Positions 1 through 4,998 of a stretch of 6,210 nucleotides of DNA are shown here, piece after piece. How positions within the stretch are numbered: position 1 is the first letter of the stretch; each line of letters begins with the position of its first letter. A model generated the notes under the pieces. That model did no database searches, had not been told where the DNA came from, and saw only the letters and a program-made list of their open reading frames with translations. A program made the position numbers and the translations under genes. The DNA comes from Firmicutes bacterium UBA3914 (GTDB taxonomy: Bacteria; Bacillota; Limnochordia; Darwinibacteriales; Darwinibacteriaceae), in NCBI GenBank assembly GCA_002391385.1, contig DGEY01000004.1:4408-10617 (forward strand). Reading direction: 5' to 3'.

Positions 1-881
1 AGTTTCTAGCCCCTGCCATCAGGGAACTGGTGAGCCGGGCCCCCCTGGGGGAACTGGAGGAAGTGCGTCTGCGGCTCCAGCGGCCCTTGATGCTCAAGGA
101 CCGAACCGGTTATTTCTACCTCTCGCCCCAGGCGCAGCCTGCACCGTCCAGCCGGGCCTATCTGGTCACCGGGGACGATCTGGAGCGCACGCTGCAGCTG
201 ATCACGGAAAGCTCCTGGTACGCCTGGGAACAGGAAATCCTAGGCGGCTATTTGACCCTCCCCGGCGGGCATCGAGTGGGCATCGCCGGCCAAGCGGTGT
301 ACAGCGGCGGCAGCCTGAAAACCATCCGCAGCATCTCTTCCCTGAACTTCCGGCGGGCCAGGGAGGTCTTGGGGGCGGCTGACTCCGTGATCAAGCAGGT
401 GGTACCCCGCCCCGGGGAGCGGGTGCTCTCCACTTTGATCGTCTCTCCGCCGGGGTGCGGCAAAACGACCCTGCTGCGGGATCTCACCCGCCAGGTGGCT
501 GGGGCGGGTTTTCAAGTCGTGGTCATCGATGAGCGTTCGGAAATCGCCTCTTCCTACCAGGGCGTGCCCCAACTGGATGTGGGGCTCCAGACAGATGTAC
601 TAGACGGTTACACCAAGGAACTGGGCGTCCAGCACGCCCTCAGGGCCCTGGCCCCACAGGTTGTGGTCACCGATGAGATCGGCCAACAGAGAGATGGTTG
701 GATCTTGGCTGAACTGGCCCGCAGCGGTGTCAAGGTCATGGCCACCTGCCACGGGGAGGGCTGGGAGCAGGTGAAAAGGCGCAGCTGGCTCAAGGACGGC
801 TTAGGCGTTTTTGAGCTGGTGGTGATCCTCTCCCGCCGCCTGGGCCCCGGGACAGTGGAGTCGGTTCTAAGAATCGGATAG
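1..881 (+). CDS. spoIIIAA: SpoIIIAA, stage III sporulation ATPase (5' end cut by window edge)
   Basis: Cytosolic AAA-type secretion ATPase thought to power the SpoIIIA-SpoIIQ channel complex from the mother-cell side of the outer forespore membrane; related to type II/IV secretion ATPases. Numbered from the GTG at 30, a Walker A SPPGCGKTT lies at residues 139-147 (Lys145, Thr146), a conserved VIDERSEIA at 165-173, a Walker B VVVTDEIG at 211-218 (Asp215, Glu216), and an ATCHG motif at 238-242. The GTG at 30 gives 283 residues but is probably not the true start. The frame is open back to base 3 and reads FLAPAIREL, which resembles the family's N-terminal segment just before the conserved EEVRLRL. 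With B. subtilis SpoIIIAA at about 307 residues, roughly 15 residues are missing to the left. The gene ends with TAG at 879-881, 33 bases before spoIIIAB. The operon promoter is outside the window. Confidence 0.96.
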   Translation, partial: FLAPAIRELVSRAPLGELEEVRLRLQRPLMLKDRTGYFYLSPQAQPAPSSRAYLVTGDDLERTLQLITESSWYAWEQEILGGYLTLPGGHRVGIAGQAVYSGGSLKTIRSISSLNFRRAREVLGAADSVIKQVVPRPGERVLSTLIVSPPGCGKTTLLRDLTRQVAGAGFQVVVIDERSEIASSYQGVPQLDVGLQTDVLDGYTKELGVQHALRALAPQVVVTDEIGQQRDGWILAELARSGVKVMATCHGEGWEQVKRRSWLKDGLGVFELVVILSRRLGPGTVESVLRIG

Positions 882-894
882 CGGTCATAAGCAT

Positions 895-912
895 AGGAGG
901 ACAGGGGTGAGG
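895..912 (+). promoter_or_regulatory. Double ribosome binding region of spoIIIAB
   Basis: A perfect AGGAGG (895-900) lies 14 bases before the spoIIIAB ATG at 915, unusually far. A second purine-rich stretch GGGGTGAGG (904-912) lies close to the ATG. No other in-frame start exists, because an in-frame TAG occurs at 894-896. The AGGAGG is ideally placed (6 bases) for a GTG at 907 that opens a three-codon frame ending in TGA at 916-918 and overlapping the ATG. Which element loads the ribosome is not decidable by eye. Confidence 0.6.
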
Positions 913-914
913 AT

Positions 915-1427
915 ATGAAGAGCTTAGCCGCGGCCCTGATCATTTTTTCCTGCGGGGGGATGGGCCTCATCATCGCTGGCAGCTACAAACAGCGGGTACA
1001 CCATCTGCGGGAACTGATCCGCTTTGTCCAGCTCCTGGAATCGGAGATCCACTTCGCCCGCACCACCCTGCCCAAGCTCATCGCCGGGCAGGCCGCCCAC
1101 TTTTCAGGTGCCGTGGGCAGATTCCTCACAGAGCTCAAGGAGGCTTTGACCGCCGGCACCGGCGAGAGTTTTGCCTCCATCTGGGACCAGGGCTTGGCCA
1201 TTTTGGCGCAGGACGGCCTGCCCCCTGAGGTACTGGAAGAACTCCACGCCTGCGGAAAGGTTCTCGGCCGCAGCGACGCCGCGGAACAGAGCAAACACCT
1301 CAAACAGCTGCTCTACCGGTTGGAACAGGCGCTGGCCGCGGCGGAACGGGATCAAGAAAAACACCTGCGCCTCTGGCAGTATTTGGGCTTCGGCGCAGGA
1401 CTGCTCCTCGTGCTGCTCTTGGTTTAG
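915..1427 (+). CDS. spoIIIAB: SpoIIIAB, stage III sporulation membrane protein
   Basis: Mother-cell membrane component of the SpoIIIA complex. The family has a helical soluble domain resembling type II secretion GspF and is thought to link the ATPase SpoIIIAA to the membrane complex. The 170 residues match the usual length (about 171 in B. subtilis). An N-terminal membrane helix occupies residues 4-22 with the family's Gly-rich pattern (GGMGLIIAGSY) followed by a basic, helical stretch (RVHHLRELIRF, 27-37). The middle (about 40-150) is helical and charged. A C-terminal hydrophobic helix (LWQYLGFGAGLLLVLLLV) fills 153-170, so the protein is anchored at both ends with little beyond the second helix. 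The ATG at 915 is the only in-frame start after the TAG at 894-896. The stop TAG (1425-1427) forms part of the TAGGAGGG that serves spoIIIAC. Confidence 0.95.
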   Translation: MKSLAAALIIFSCGGMGLIIAGSYKQRVHHLRELIRFVQLLESEIHFARTTLPKLIAGQAAHFSGAVGRFLTELKEALTAGTGESFASIWDQGLAILAQDGLPPEVLEELHACGKVLGRSDAAEQSKHLKQLLYRLEQALAAAERDQEKHLRLWQYLGFGAGLLLVLLLV

Positions 1428-1432
1428 GAGGG
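1426..1432 (+). promoter_or_regulatory. Ribosome binding site of spoIIIAC, fused to the spoIIIAB stop
   Basis: AGGAGGG begins on the second base of the spoIIIAB stop codon (TAG, 1425-1427) and lies 7 bases before the TTG at 1440. This fixes the TTG as the spoIIIAC start, in preference to the out-of-frame ATG at 1433, which would sit directly on the site. Confidence 0.8.
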
Positions 1433-1439
1433 ATGGGCG

Positions 1440-1637
1440 TTGACCGACTTATCTCCGATCTACCGCATCGCCGGCCTAGGCATTTTGGTGGCGGTGCTCA
1501 ACATTTTCCTGGTGCAGGCGGACCGCAAAGAACAAGCCCAGATGCTGAGCTTGGCCGGGGTTATCATCGTGCTTTTGTGGCTGGTGCAGATGGTGGGCCA
1601 GCTGTTCTCCCATGTGGAATCGGTCTTTAGGTGGTGA
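1440..1637 (+). CDS. spoIIIAC: SpoIIIAC, small two-helix sporulation membrane protein
   Basis: Very small integral membrane subunit of the SpoIIIA complex, 65 residues (B. subtilis about 68). Two membrane helices are visible: residues 8-25 (YRIAGLGILVAVLNIFLV) and 36-55 (LSLAGVIIVLLWLVQMVGQL), joined by a short polar loop ADRKEQAQM that is typical of the family. Such two-helix proteins resemble small export-gate type subunits, and SpoIIIAD shares the same layout with an extra helix pair. The start is a TTG placed 7 bases after a strong AGGAGGG. An overlapping frame (1433-1630) is Gly/Arg/His-rich without membrane pattern and is not the gene. The TGA stop at 1635-1637 lies inside the AGGTGGTGA region that feeds spoIIIAD. 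Confidence 0.95.
   Translation: MTDLSPIYRIAGLGILVAVLNIFLVQADRKEQAQMLSLAGVIIVLLWLVQMVGQLFSHVESVFRW
1629..1634 (+). promoter_or_regulatory. Ribosome binding site deciding the spoIIIAD start
   Basis: AGGTGG at 1629-1634 lies within the last two sense codons of spoIIIAC, 8 bases before a GTG at 1643. GTG codons at 1631 and 1634 are in the same frame but lie inside this element and have no site of their own. The 1634 codon would form a 4-base GTGA overlap with the spoIIIAC stop and could be used by re-initiating ribosomes. Confidence 0.6.
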
Positions 1638-1642
1638 AGGCT

Positions 1643-2035
1643 GTGCTCTGGCTTCCCCTGGTGGTGGGTGTGGGTATAGCGCTGACGGTTTTTCAAGCGG
1701 AGTTTCGGGAAGAGCAGCCCTCCTGGGCGGTTTTGCTGGCCGTGGCCTTTACCGGAGTGGTGCTGCTGATTCTTATGCCGGAAGTTGCCAGCGTGGTGCA
1801 GGCCTTAACTGCCCTGGCCCGGGAAGGCTCCATCGGCTCCTTCTATCTCAACCCGGTGCTCAAGACCATTGGGGTGGCCTATGTCACCTCCTTCGGGGTG
1901 CAGGTCAGCCAAGAAGCGGGGGAGGCGGCCATTTCTGCGGTGATCGAACTCGCGGGGAAGCTGGTCATCCTCATCATCGGCCTGCCTCTGCTCCAGGCCA
2001 TCGTCCAGACCCTGTTTGGCCTCCTGGGCCTGTAG
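1643..2035 (+). CDS. spoIIIAD: SpoIIIAD, stage III sporulation membrane protein
   Basis: Polytopic membrane subunit of the SpoIIIA complex, made in the mother cell and inserted in the outer forespore membrane. From the GTG at 1643 it is 130 residues (B. subtilis about 133). Hydrophobic segments lie at about 2-18 (LWLPLVVGVGIALTVFQ), 30-50 (WAVLLAVAFTGVVLLILMP), a moderately hydrophobic stretch near 76-92 (LNPVLKTIGVAYVTSFG) and 105-128 at the C-terminus. The family hallmarks are the loop after helix one (REEQPSW), the LKTIGVAYVTSFG segment and the small-residue-rich QEAGEAAISAVIELAGK. GTG at 1631 (134 residues) or 1634 are alternative starts; 1643 is preferred because of the AGGTGG 8 bases upstream and the resulting short N-terminus before helix one, as in relatives. 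The stop TAG (2033-2035) is followed at once by the spoIIIAE ribosome binding site. Confidence 0.93.
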   Translation: MLWLPLVVGVGIALTVFQAEFREEQPSWAVLLAVAFTGVVLLILMPEVASVVQALTALAREGSIGSFYLNPVLKTIGVAYVTSFGVQVSQEAGEAAISAVIELAGKLVILIIGLPLLQAIVQTLFGLLGL

Positions 2036-2042
2036 AAGGTGG
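2036..2042 (+). promoter_or_regulatory. Ribosome binding site deciding the spoIIIAE start
   Basis: AAGGTGG at 2036-2042 starts right after the spoIIIAD stop. It lies 5 bases before the GTG at 2048. The GTG at 2039 is inside the element and so a poor start; a GTG at 2057 is 14 bases away. Confidence 0.6.
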
Positions 2043-2047
2043 CGGCC

Positions 2048-3205
2048 GTGGCTAGAGTGCTTGCCGCCGGTTTACTTGTGGTCCTCCTGTGCATGGGCAG
2101 CTGCGGGCAGGCTCAGGAGCTTTTCCAAGAGTCCATCCGGGCCCAGCTGGAAGAGCTGGATTTGGGGCAGCTGCTGCGCTTTACAGAAACTTTGGAGGAG
2201 GGCTACCGGGAGCTGGTGCCCAGCCTCCATTGGCGGGATCTCACCGCGGGGGCCACCACCTCCCGATCTGTGGGGGAGCTTCTGGCACTGCTGCTGCAAA
2301 GCTTCTTGGGGGAGTTGAGCCTCAGCCTAGCCCTCCTGCGCCAGCTTCTGGTGATTGGCATTTTAGCCGCTTTGCTCCAGAGACTGAGCACTTCCTTTGG
2401 CAGCAAGATGGTGGTGGATCTGGCCTTTGCCGTTTGTTTTTTCGTCCTGGTCCTTTTGGGGCTGCAGAGTTTCCGCTTGGCGGCCGGCATTGCCCAGGAG
2501 ACAGTGGATACCATGGTGAGTTTTATGCATTCCCTCCTGCCCATGTTGGCCACACTCTTAGTCGCGGTGGGGGGAGTGACTTCCGCTGCGGTGTTTCATC
2601 CTCTGCTCTGGGCCCTGGTGACCACCATCGCCAGCTTGGTGCAGCACCTGCTGCTTCCTTTGATCCTGCTCAGCACCGCCTTTTCCCTGGTGAGCAGCTT
2701 CAGCAGCGAGTTCGCCTTCCCCAAGCTGGGCGGCCTGCTCAGGCAGGCGGTGATCACTATTCTCGGAGTTATGTTCATCGTCTTCTCCGGCTTCATGGTG
2801 GTGCGGGGCGCCATTGCCCCCATTACAGATGGCATCTCGCTGCGCACAGCCAAGTACTTGACCAAGGCCTTCATTCCCATTGCCGGCGGCATGTTCGCCG
2901 ACAGCCTGGAGGTGGTTGTGGGCGGGTCATTGTTGATCAAAAACGCCGTGGGTATCTTTGGCCTGGTGATGATCCTCTGCCTGATGGCAGCTCCCCTGCT
3001 CAAGGTCCTGGCCATGGTGTTCATCTACAAGCTGGTGGGTGCCCTGCTGGAACCCATCAGTGATCGGCGCCTGCTGCAGGCCTTGGCAGTGTTGGAGAGT
3101 TCTTTGGTCTTGGTGATGATTGCCCTGGGTACCGCCGCACTCATGTTCTTCCTGGCCATTACCATCCTGGTGGGCATAGGTAACTTAGCCGTTTTCATGA
3201 GGTGA
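2048..3205 (+). CDS. spoIIIAE: SpoIIIAE, large polytopic sporulation membrane protein
   Basis: Largest membrane subunit of the SpoIIIA complex and a candidate for its transmembrane channel. From the GTG at 2048 it is 385 residues (B. subtilis about 399). An N-terminal signal peptide (residues 1-22, hydrophobic core LAAGLLVVLLCMG) precedes a polar, helical exported segment (about 23-75). The rest is rich in membrane helices, roughly at 90-112, 122-142, 163-182, 184-212, 231-256, 301-327 and 348-380. The conserved signature KAFIPIAGGMFADSLEVVVG (273-292) followed by GGSLLIKNAVGIFG (292-305) identifies the family, as does the late EPISDRR (335-341) and the C-terminal MFFLAITILVGIG. A GTG at 2039 (388 residues) is the alternative start. 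The signal peptide ends in MGSC, which weakly resembles a lipobox, but GQA|QE is an acceptable type I cleavage site. The TGA stop overlaps the spoIIIAF ribosome binding site. Confidence 0.95.
   Translation: MARVLAAGLLVVLLCMGSCGQAQELFQESIRAQLEELDLGQLLRFTETLEEGYRELVPSLHWRDLTAGATTSRSVGELLALLLQSFLGELSLSLALLRQLLVIGILAALLQRLSTSFGSKMVVDLAFAVCFFVLVLLGLQSFRLAAGIAQETVDTMVSFMHSLLPMLATLLVAVGGVTSAAVFHPLLWALVTTIASLVQHLLLPLILLSTAFSLVSSFSSEFAFPKLGGLLRQAVITILGVMFIVFSGFMVVRGAIAPITDGISLRTAKYLTKAFIPIAGGMFADSLEVVVGGSLLIKNAVGIFGLVMILCLMAAPLLKVLAMVFIYKLVGALLEPISDRRLLQALAVLESSLVLVMIALGTAALMFFLAITILVGIGNLAVFMR
3199..3205 (+). promoter_or_regulatory. Ribosome binding site of spoIIIAF containing the spoIIIAE stop
   Basis: GAGGTGA at 3199-3205 ends with the TGA stop of spoIIIAE and lies 5 bases before the ATG at 3211. 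The in-frame GTG at 3202 is inside the element, so the ATG is the better start. Confidence 0.75.
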
Positions 3206-3210
3206 AGTCG

Positions 3211-3705
3211 ATGTACTGGAAACAGTGGCTGCAAACGCTGTTAAGTCTAGTGGTTCTTCTGGGTGTGTCGGAGCTGCTGCTCCCCCCGGGGGAGCTGGCC
3301 AGGTTTGCCAAACTGGTGCTGGGGTTGTGCCTGATGCTGGCCGTCCTGCAGCCCCTGGTGCTGCTGGTGAACCAGGACCTGCTGGGGGTAGATTTGGCCT
3401 GGCTGCGCGGAACAGATGTCGCCCCTGAGGTGGAGCTCTCCGCGGAGCGGCTGCAGTGGGCAGGGATCCAGGTCCTGTGGCAGGAGCATGATCAGCAGTT
3501 CGCGGCTGAACTGGAAAAGGCTTTGGCGGCCCTCCCAGGGGTGCAGAAGGTCCAGGCGGACCTGCCCCCTCAGGGCAGCGGGGCCCAGAGTGTGCGGATT
3601 TTCCTGGAACCATACGAGCCCCACCTGAGGCTGGATGTTCAGGAAACGGCAGCCGCGCTTTTGCGGGTTTCCCCCGGGCACATCGCCGTGCTGCCCTGGC
3701 CGTAG
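3211..3705 (+). CDS. spoIIIAF: SpoIIIAF, stage III sporulation protein with ring-building-type domain
   Basis: Membrane-anchored subunit of the SpoIIIA complex whose C-terminal domain lies in the space between mother-cell and forespore membranes; the family's soluble domain has a ring-building-motif fold. From the ATG at 3211 it has 164 residues, shorter than B. subtilis SpoIIIAF (about 206). Two N-terminal membrane helices are visible at about 7-24 (LQTLLSLVVLLGVSELLL) and 34-54 (KLVLGLCLMLAVLQPLVLLVN), joined by PPGELARFA, as in the family. The soluble part (about 60-164) contains an amphipathic helix (FAAELEKALAALPGVQKVQ), then a beta-rich tail (VRIFLEP, then HIAVLPWP at the end). The shortening seems to be mainly in the linker after the second helix and at the C-terminus. 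A GTG at 3202 would add MKS but overlaps the ribosome binding site. Stop TAG at 3703-3705, 14 bases before spoIIIAG. Confidence 0.92.
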   Translation: MYWKQWLQTLLSLVVLLGVSELLLPPGELARFAKLVLGLCLMLAVLQPLVLLVNQDLLGVDLAWLRGTDVAPEVELSAERLQWAGIQVLWQEHDQQFAAELEKALAALPGVQKVQADLPPQGSGAQSVRIFLEPYEPHLRLDVQETAAALLRVSPGHIAVLPWP

Positions 3706-3706
3706 T

Positions 3707-3714
3707 GAGGAGGT
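3707..3714 (+). promoter_or_regulatory. Ribosome binding site of spoIIIAG
   Basis: GAGGAGGT at 3707-3714 directly follows the spoIIIAF stop and lies 5 bases before the ATG at 3720. It makes the in-frame GTG at 3705, which precedes the site, unlikely as a start. Confidence 0.8.
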
Positions 3715-3719
3715 GGGCC

Positions 3720-4256
3720 ATGGGTGAACTCTGGAATCGCTTGACCGAGCGGCAGAAAAGGATACTTCCCTGGCTGGCGGTGATTCTGGTGATGGGAGCG
3801 GGCCTGCTTCTGCTTCAGCCGTCGCCAGGGCCCCAGTCGTACACAGCACCGCCTGCTCCGCAGCCTTCGGAAGGGCCTGGGGATCTGGGTGAGCGCCTGG
3901 CTAAAGAGCTCACGGACATTCTCAACATGATGCTGGGGGGGAAGCGCTGCTCCGTGTTTTTGACCATGGACCGGGGGGCCAGGCTGGAGGTGGCCCGAAA
4001 CGTCACCGAAGAGGTGCGCACGGGACCAGAGGGTTCGGTGGAGAGGCGGTTCACTTCAACACCTGTTATCCTCCGCAGTGATGCGGACCGCCGGGAAATT
4101 CCCCTGGTGCTGGAGCAGATTGAGCCCCAAGTGAGGGGGGTGCTGGTGGTGGTGGATGCGCCGGCCAGTGCCGAGCTGAGGCTGGCGGTGGCCCAGGCCG
4201 TGGCCACTGCCCTGCAGCTGGCTATGTACCGCATTGAGGTTGTTTTTCAAAGATAG
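3720..4256 (+). CDS. spoIIIAG: SpoIIIAG, ring-forming sporulation protein
   Basis: Mother-cell protein whose soluble domain forms a large oligomeric ring between the two membranes around the forespore; the fold is related to EscJ/YscJ-type ring-building domains of type III secretion. From the ATG at 3720 it is 178 residues, against about 229 in B. subtilis. A short cytosolic N-terminus (GELWNRLTERQKRI) is followed by one membrane helix (about 16-32) and a Pro-rich linker (33-53). The first helix and strand of the ring domain lie at about 55-84 (LGERLAKELTDILNM, CSVFLTM), a beta-rich insertion at about 86-130, then the conserved QIEPQVRGVLVVVDAPAS (133-150), a helix (151-168) and a last strand YRIEVVFQ. 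The shortening relative to B. subtilis thus seems to be mostly in the linker and N-terminus. An alternative GTG at 3705 adds five residues but lies upstream of the binding site. Confidence 0.95.
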   Translation: MGELWNRLTERQKRILPWLAVILVMGAGLLLLQPSPGPQSYTAPPAPQPSEGPGDLGERLAKELTDILNMMLGGKRCSVFLTMDRGARLEVARNVTEEVRTGPEGSVERRFTSTPVILRSDADRREIPLVLEQIEPQVRGVLVVVDAPASAELRLAVAQAVATALQLAMYRIEVVFQR

Positions 4257-4261
4257 GAGGG
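4255..4261 (+). promoter_or_regulatory. Ribosome binding site of spoIIIAH, fused to the spoIIIAG stop
   Basis: AGGAGGG (4255-4261) starts on the second base of the spoIIIAG TAG stop (4254-4256) and lies 6 bases before the ATG at 4268. It is the same TAGGAGGG arrangement seen at the spoIIIAB/AC junction. Confidence 0.8.
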
Positions 4262-4267
4262 TGGAAA

Positions 4268-4810
4268 ATGGCCAAGTTTTACGTTGTACGGGGCAAGAAG
4301 GCCCTGCGGAATCTAGTCATTATGGTTTTGGTGCTGGCGGCTTTGGTTTACATTTTCCGGGTGGAAAGCGATTTGCCGGAAGAAGCGGTGACCGCCGAAC
4401 CCACCAGCAGCGTGGAGCAGGTTGTGGTGGTGGAGCCGGTCACGGTGCGCACGGTACCCACCAAGTTCGCCGAGTACAAACTGGAACGGGAGCGCATGCG
4501 CAGCAGGCAGATCGAACTGCTGCAGAACATCGCCTACGATGCCCATACGCAGGAGGAGCGTAGGGAGGAAGCCCAGATTCAGCTCCAGCTGCTCATTGAG
4601 CGAATCACCAGGGAAACGGAAATTGAAAATCTGCTCAAGGCCAAGGGGTATCTGGATGCCCTGGTGCTTTTGGACCAGGAAGCGATCACGGTGGTGGTAC
4701 CGGTTACCCTCACCAGGGATGAGGCGGCCCGCATCGGTGAACTGGTGCACCGCTTGACGGGACTGAGTATGGAGCGGATCACCATCGTTGATGAGACGAC
4801 TAGTGTCTAA
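4268..4810 (+). CDS. spoIIIAH: SpoIIIAH, SpoIIQ-binding sporulation protein
   Basis: Mother-cell partner of forespore SpoIIQ; in known systems the two interact across the intermembrane space, form the zipper that drives and stabilises engulfment, and anchor the SpoIIIA complex. It has 180 residues (B. subtilis about 218). A short basic N-terminus (AKFYVVRGKKALR) precedes one membrane helix at about 14-30 and an acidic linker (33-60). The family's long helical segment follows at 66-120 (FAEYKLERERMRSRQIELL, then EEAQIQLQLLIERITRETEIE). The ring-building core comes next: LLKAKGYLDALVLLD at 122-136, the strand AITVVVPV, helix TRDEAARIGELVHRLTG and the final strand ITIVDET. The ATG follows a strong AGGAGGG. 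It is the last gene before the terminator at 4826-4856. No SpoIIQ gene is in the window; it is normally located elsewhere. Confidence 0.95.
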   Translation: MAKFYVVRGKKALRNLVIMVLVLAALVYIFRVESDLPEEAVTAEPTSSVEQVVVVEPVTVRTVPTKFAEYKLERERMRSRQIELLQNIAYDAHTQEERREEAQIQLQLLIERITRETEIENLLKAKGYLDALVLLDQEAITVVVPVTLTRDEAARIGELVHRLTGLSMERITIVDETTSV

Positions 4811-4825
4811 GGCTGAGTTCCCTTG

Positions 4826-4856
4826 GGTCTCAGACCTGTGGGTTTGGGGCCTTTTT
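4826..4856 (+). terminator. Intrinsic terminator of the spoIIIA operon
   Basis: GGTCTCAGACC (4826-4836) pairs with GGTTTGGGGCC (4841-4851) through 11 consecutive pairs, three of them G-U, around a four-base loop TGTG. Five T residues follow directly (4852-4856). It lies 15 bases after the spoIIIAH stop, as expected for the operon end. On the opposite strand the wobble pairs become A-C mismatches and no T run follows, so it works only in the + direction. Confidence 0.85.
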
Positions 4857-4867
4857 AGTTCCGTGGC

Positions 4868-4889
4868 CTGGGGCTCTCCGCTGCCCCAG
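4868..4889. repeat. GC-rich inverted repeat (hairpin) after the terminator
   Basis: CTGGGGC (4868-4874) is perfectly complementary to GCCCCAG (4883-4889), with an eight-base loop TCTCCGCT. No T run follows on either strand, so it is not a standard terminator. It lies 11 bases after the operon terminator's T run and just before the base composition falls. Confidence 0.6.
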
Positions 4890-4967
4890 AAGCTAGTGTA
4901 AAGTTACTGTAGGACAGGAGTTTGACTCAAGAAAATAGAAGAAGATCCCACCGTCCCTGCAGGAGAC

Positions 4968-4982
4968 GAGTACGAAGTACTC
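4968..4982. repeat. Inverted repeat immediately upstream of the transposase ribosome binding site
   Basis: GAGTAC (4968-4973) and GTACTC (4977-4982) form a perfect 6-base inverted repeat around GAA. It ends one base before the ribosome binding site. It could be a weak RNA hairpin or a protein-binding site affecting transposase expression; this role is inference only. Confidence 0.5.
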
Positions 4983-4983
4983 A

Positions 4984-4990
4984 GAGGTGA
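4984..4990 (+). promoter_or_regulatory. Ribosome binding site deciding the transposase start
   Basis: GAGGTGA at 4984-4990 lies 8 bases before the ATG at 4999. The in-frame GTG at 4987 is inside this element, so the ATG is preferred. Confidence 0.65.
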
Positions 4991-4998
4991 GATCTTCT

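Larger units (their letters stand above)
4857..4998. other. Operon/IS junction and transposase leader, non-coding
   Basis: This stretch between the operon terminator and the transposase start carries no convincing gene. It holds a GC-rich hairpin (4868-4889), a marked fall in G+C from about 4893, a near-palindrome around CCTGCAGG (4956-4963) and a perfect inverted repeat (4968-4982) just before the transposase ribosome binding site. The left end of the insertion sequence must lie here, probably near 4890-4915, but without the right end its terminal repeat cannot be matched. A TTGACT at 4922-4927 resembles a -35 box, but no good -10 box follows at the right distance. Confidence 0.5.

Noticed and set aside
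882..914. Internal SigE promoter between spoIIIAA and spoIIIAB
   Set aside because: GTCATAAG and CATAGGAG faintly resemble SigE boxes, but the spacing is too short and the CATA lies in the ribosome binding site.
1433..1630. ATG-started frame overlapping spoIIIAC
   Set aside because: The ATG lies directly on the AGGAGGG, and the product lacks the two-helix membrane pattern, which the TTG-started frame has.
2089..3063. A 324-codon open frame on the + strand inside spoIIIAE in another phase
   Set aside because: Its product is Gly/His/Pro/Arg/Ala-rich with no domain, a typical shadow of a G+C-rich gene. The overlapping frame has the clear SpoIIIAE signature motifs.
3185..3849. Two long open frames on the minus strand (178 and 200 codons) across spoIIIAF and AG
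   Set aside because: They are low-complexity, Pro/Ala/Arg- or Gln/His/Leu-rich, and lie opposite well-supported genes.
4922..4950. SigA-type promoter for the transposase
   Set aside because: TTGACT at 4922-4927 is a fair -35 box, but no TATAAT-like -10 box lies 16-18 bases downstream.
4922..4990. Very basic 22-codon frame (TTG start) in the transposase leader
   Set aside because: The AGGAG at 4916-4920 is only one base from the TTG, too close for initiation. Its stop falls in the transposase ribosome binding site and nothing else supports it.
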